A stretch of DNA of 48,124 nucleotides, from positions 1 to 48,124 of the forward strand of contig JAPEVF010000341.1 in NCBI GenBank assembly GCA_029747585.1. Reading direction: 5' to 3'. Numbering within the stretch: the stretch's first letter is position 1; each line of letters starts with the position of its first letter. Position numbers and translations under genes: made by a program. The notes below the pieces were generated by a model that saw nothing but the letters and a program-made list of their open reading frames with translations, made no database searches and was not told the DNA's origin. Shown here piece by piece: positions 45,154 to 48,124 of the stretch. The stretch is from Pleurotus djamor (taxonomy: Eukaryota > Basidiomycota > Agaricomycetes > Agaricales > Pleurotaceae).

Positions 45154-47653
45154 TTATGACTACGGCGCATCCATCCAGGAATCACGTCAACTTACAACCA
45201 AGTACGATGAGCTAAAGCGGCAAGGCATCTTCCTGCGAAGTTCTCCTGAATTCTACAAGACGAACTGGATCGGAGATACCAGCACCGGAGTCACAACGAC
45301 GACTTCTTCATCAGCATTTGCGACGTTCCTTCAGAACCCTGATACCAAAGCGGGATTCTGCATCCTGAGACAAGCAGACTCTACATCGACGTGAGTAGTC
45401 TTTGATTTCTTTCTCCTGAGCCAACCCCTTGACTTGAGGCGACCTAGGGCTGTCATCAACTTCAAATTGAACGTCACCACATCGGCTGGGGCGTTACAAA
45501 TTCCGACCGTCGCGTCATCTATCACACTGGGTGGTCGACAGTCGAAAGTCATTGTCACTGACTACGCCTTCGGTTCTTCGCGGCTATTGTTTTCTACCGC
45601 ACAGGTGTTTTTCGCCGGGGTCATCGATGGACGTGACGTCCTTTTCCTCTTCGGGGACTCCGCTCAAGAACACGAAGTCAGCCTTACCTTCAGCGGTACT
45701 CCCAGGAATGCTCACGCCAGATCAAGCGCATTTGCGACTACTCAAGCATCCGGAGGAAGGACAACAATCTCTTTCCTTTCTGGAATCGAAGGCCTCATCA
45801 CAGTATTCGATTCTGACAAACAACTCATCCTCTTCGCGGATACAACCACAGCTGGTACATTCTGGGCCCCCACCATCGCTCCAAAATCCTCTGACCCCTT
45901 GAAAAACTTCTGGCAATTTGGTACCAACACCTCTATCTTGGTAGGAGGTCCACAACTCGTACGCAGTGCAAGTATCTCGGGATCCCAGCTCGCTCTTCGC
46001 GGTGATCTCAGCGAAAGTGTTCGACTGAGTGTCATCGCTCCGAGTACAATCCGATCCATCAGTTGGAATGGTCAACGCATCGACGCGGACTTGCATGCGT
46101 CCTCACAACTCTCTTTCAAAGGTGCTTTCATCTCGACGCTCAAAACCAACACTGCAAGATCGCCCATCAGGGTGCCGAAATTGGGTGGTTGGAAGTTCGC
46201 TGATAGTTTACCTGAGATTACCTCTGGTTTCTCAGATGCTTCTTGGGCTCTGGCTAATCATACGACTACGAACATCCCTCTGAAACCTTTCTATGGGGAC
46301 GGACGCATCTTGTACGGATGTGACTATGGCTTGTGAGTGAGCCCTTGCTCGAATTGATCCGTAATAATCAAAATTTTGGTAGTTGTGAGAATGTGGTTCT
46401 TTGGCGCGGTCACTTCAAAGGCACAGGAAACGAAAAGTCTGTTAACCTCTCAATCAATGGAGGCGAAGGTCAGTCTAGTCTTTTCGACTTCAATCGCACA
46501 TCTAAAGAAGCTTTCATATCAGCGTTCGCTGCAAGTGTTTGGCTAAACAATGAATTCTTGGGTACTTCCTTTGGAAAGTATGTGCTTCTGTATCTAATCT
46601 ATGAGTGGTTTCTCAACGACTCTACCTCAGCTCAACCAATAATCGCAATATCTTGGAAGAAACGGACGACCAGTTCATCTTCCCTTCTGGAGCAATCAGA
46701 CCTGGGTCCGACAATGTCATAACTGTTGTCCAGGTAAGTTCGCTTCTTCGACCTCACTGGTGGTACTAACATATGAGCTTCCGCAGGATAACATGGGATT
46801 GAATGAGACCCAAGGCTGTGCGTTTTGTCAACTATGTCTGCATCCACTACATAGGCACTTACTTTCTCATCTTTTCACTAGCCAACACGAACTCGTCCAA
46901 AGGTCCTCGAGGCATCCGTGGATTCCAGTTGAACCCTGGTAGCTTCGGAGACTGGCGAGTGCAAGGCAAAGTCGGCGGCTACACCAAGTATGTCGCTTTC
47001 AAAATCGTCCGTGTTTAGTGGCTGATCAAGCGCTTCAAGTTTCCCGGACAAGGTCCGTGGTGTGTTCAACGAAGGTGGTCTCTTCGGTGAGAGGCAGGGC
47101 TGGCATCTGCCCGGTTTTGATACGTCGAAATGGGTTTCTCGAGATCTCGCTTCTGGACTACCTGGCTCGAAGGCAGGCGTCGGATTCTTTGTCACTACCT
47201 TCAAGCTCAATATACCATCCGACTTCGACGCGTTCCTCTCGTTCACATTCGAAGAGCCTCTCGGGCAACCGTACCGAGCGTTCTTGTTTGTCAACGGGTG
47301 GATGATGGGGAAACGGGTTGCCAATTTAGGGTTCGTCCGCCCTTCTCTATGAATAGAGATCCTGAGGAACACATAACTCCATCTGATACAGACCTCAAGC
47401 CAAGTTTCCCGTTCATGAGGGTATCTTAAATTTTAGGGGAAAAAAGTACGCTTGCATTCTACCTGATTTCGTGACAATTGATTTACGCTTCTTTCCTCAC
47501 TCAGCACTGTTGCTGTCGCTCTCTGGTCTATGGAATCCGATGTGTCGATATCTCCGAAACTCCAGCTTACTCTAGACGGCTTTGTGGAAGGCGGACCGGG
47601 AGGTGTGAAGGTTAACAACCCGGCGTGGTCGGCGCGGGGTAGGCTTGTATAGT
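45154..47653 (+). pseudogene. GH35 beta-galactosidase, 5'-truncated (catalytic domain missing)
   Basis: This is the C-terminal two thirds of a fungal secreted beta-galactosidase. The first surviving exon opens with SYDYGASIQESRQLTTKYDELK, which in intact enzymes follows directly after the GH35 TIM barrel. Ten exons fit in frame: 45154-45390, 45448-46332, 46383-46468, 46523-46577, 46631-46733, 46787-46817, 46882-46987, 47040-47330, 47392-47445, 47505-47653. They cover the beta-rich domains up to the usual end (VNNPAWSARGRLV). The frames and splice sites look intact, so the truncation is probably recent. The barrel with both catalytic glutamates is absent. Upstream lies the foldback element, then a methyltransferase on the other strand. 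An ATG at 45116 in the element is in frame and would give a short hydrophobic leader (MLQYSVYILCASS), but the product would lack the active site. Confidence 0.86.
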
Positions 47654-48124
47654 ATCGCTCCTAGCTCCTAATAAGGACACGGTGTTGTGATTTCGTTGGT
47701 TCTCGTTGCCTCCTTTCCAACCTCGCTGCACCTCGCGTCTACCATAAATTTCTAGCCAATTCTCATCGAGATATTTAACAGGTACTTAGCTCGCTGGAGC
47801 TCACTACCCTTTCAACACGGCATAATTGTCGCCGCTGATTTAACGGCATTTTGATCTCATCTACATAATAGGTTGGCCGTCCATGGCGGCAACATGGCGG
47901 AACTCGTTCACCGTGTTTCACCGCCTTGCAAATGGGCCAAATCATGCTGAAATATCCCCCTTCTCTGGTCATTGGGAAAGCCGTTGTGTGAACAGCTTGT
48001 AAATATTGACTCAGGTCTTCTCTCACAGTCGCGATCTCCACCTGATCCTAGCGCACAAATGTCTCTTCCTTGTTGGGATATATGTTCGTAGTTAAAAGCC
48101 AGGTCAGCTCTACTCTTCTCTCTA
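47654..48124. other. Right-edge region, nothing recognised
   Basis: About 470 nt after the GH35 stop. A minus open stretch (48041-47775) lacks an ATG at its 5' end and has no recognised domain. Confidence 0.4.

Overview
The window is nuclear DNA from a filamentous basidiomycete, most likely an Agaricomycete. The evidence is dense genes split by many introns of about 45-70 nt with GTRNGT-type donors, a cerato-platanin, a fungal MATA-type HMG-box regulator, a membrane-anchored histidine acid phosphatase and a GH35 beta-galactosidase of fungal type. There are no bacterial operons, tRNAs, rRNAs or CRISPR arrays. I rebuilt most gene models by hand from splice signals and reading-frame arithmetic.

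Layout, left to right: a partial secreted protein at the left edge (-); REV1 translesion polymerase (-); an ADP1-like ABCG transporter with an EGF-rich ectodomain (-); a cerato-platanin (-); a possible 86-residue ORF (-) divergent from an MCP1-like mitochondrial membrane protein (+); a type IIC (Na,K-ATPase-like) P-type ATPase (-); an SLP1/SUCO-like SUN-domain protein (-); an HMG-box factor (-); a 255-residue single-pass protein (+); a 67-residue six-cysteine secreted peptide (-); a membrane-anchored histidine acid phosphatase (-); a His-rich SAM methyltransferase (+); a PPR-like protein with an internal duplication (+); a furin-like Cys-rich type I membrane protein (+); a PP2C phosphatase (+); and a second His-rich methyltransferase (-), paralogous to the first and with the same intron positions.

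The most unusual region is 41790-45140. It is a 3.35-kb foldback element with inverted arms of about 1.16 and 1.02 kb around a 1.17-kb spacer that has no recognisable gene. The ends share a 21-nt terminal sequence (two mismatches) and both are flanked by TA. The AT-rich arms carry a GC-rich motif (core GGGTCCGC) at an almost constant spacing of 134-145 nt. The left end lies about 55 nt beyond the TATA box of the second methyltransferase. The right end sits 13 nt before the first surviving exon of a GH35 beta-galactosidase whose whole catalytic domain is missing, so the element marks a rearrangement breakpoint.

The sequence contains 12 isolated N characters. In two genes (MCP1-like and SLP1-like) deleting the N restores the reading frame exactly, so at least these look like extra consensus bases rather than unknown bases. 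The genes do not form one pathway; they are a mix of housekeeping and secreted or membrane functions, disturbed on the right by the element.
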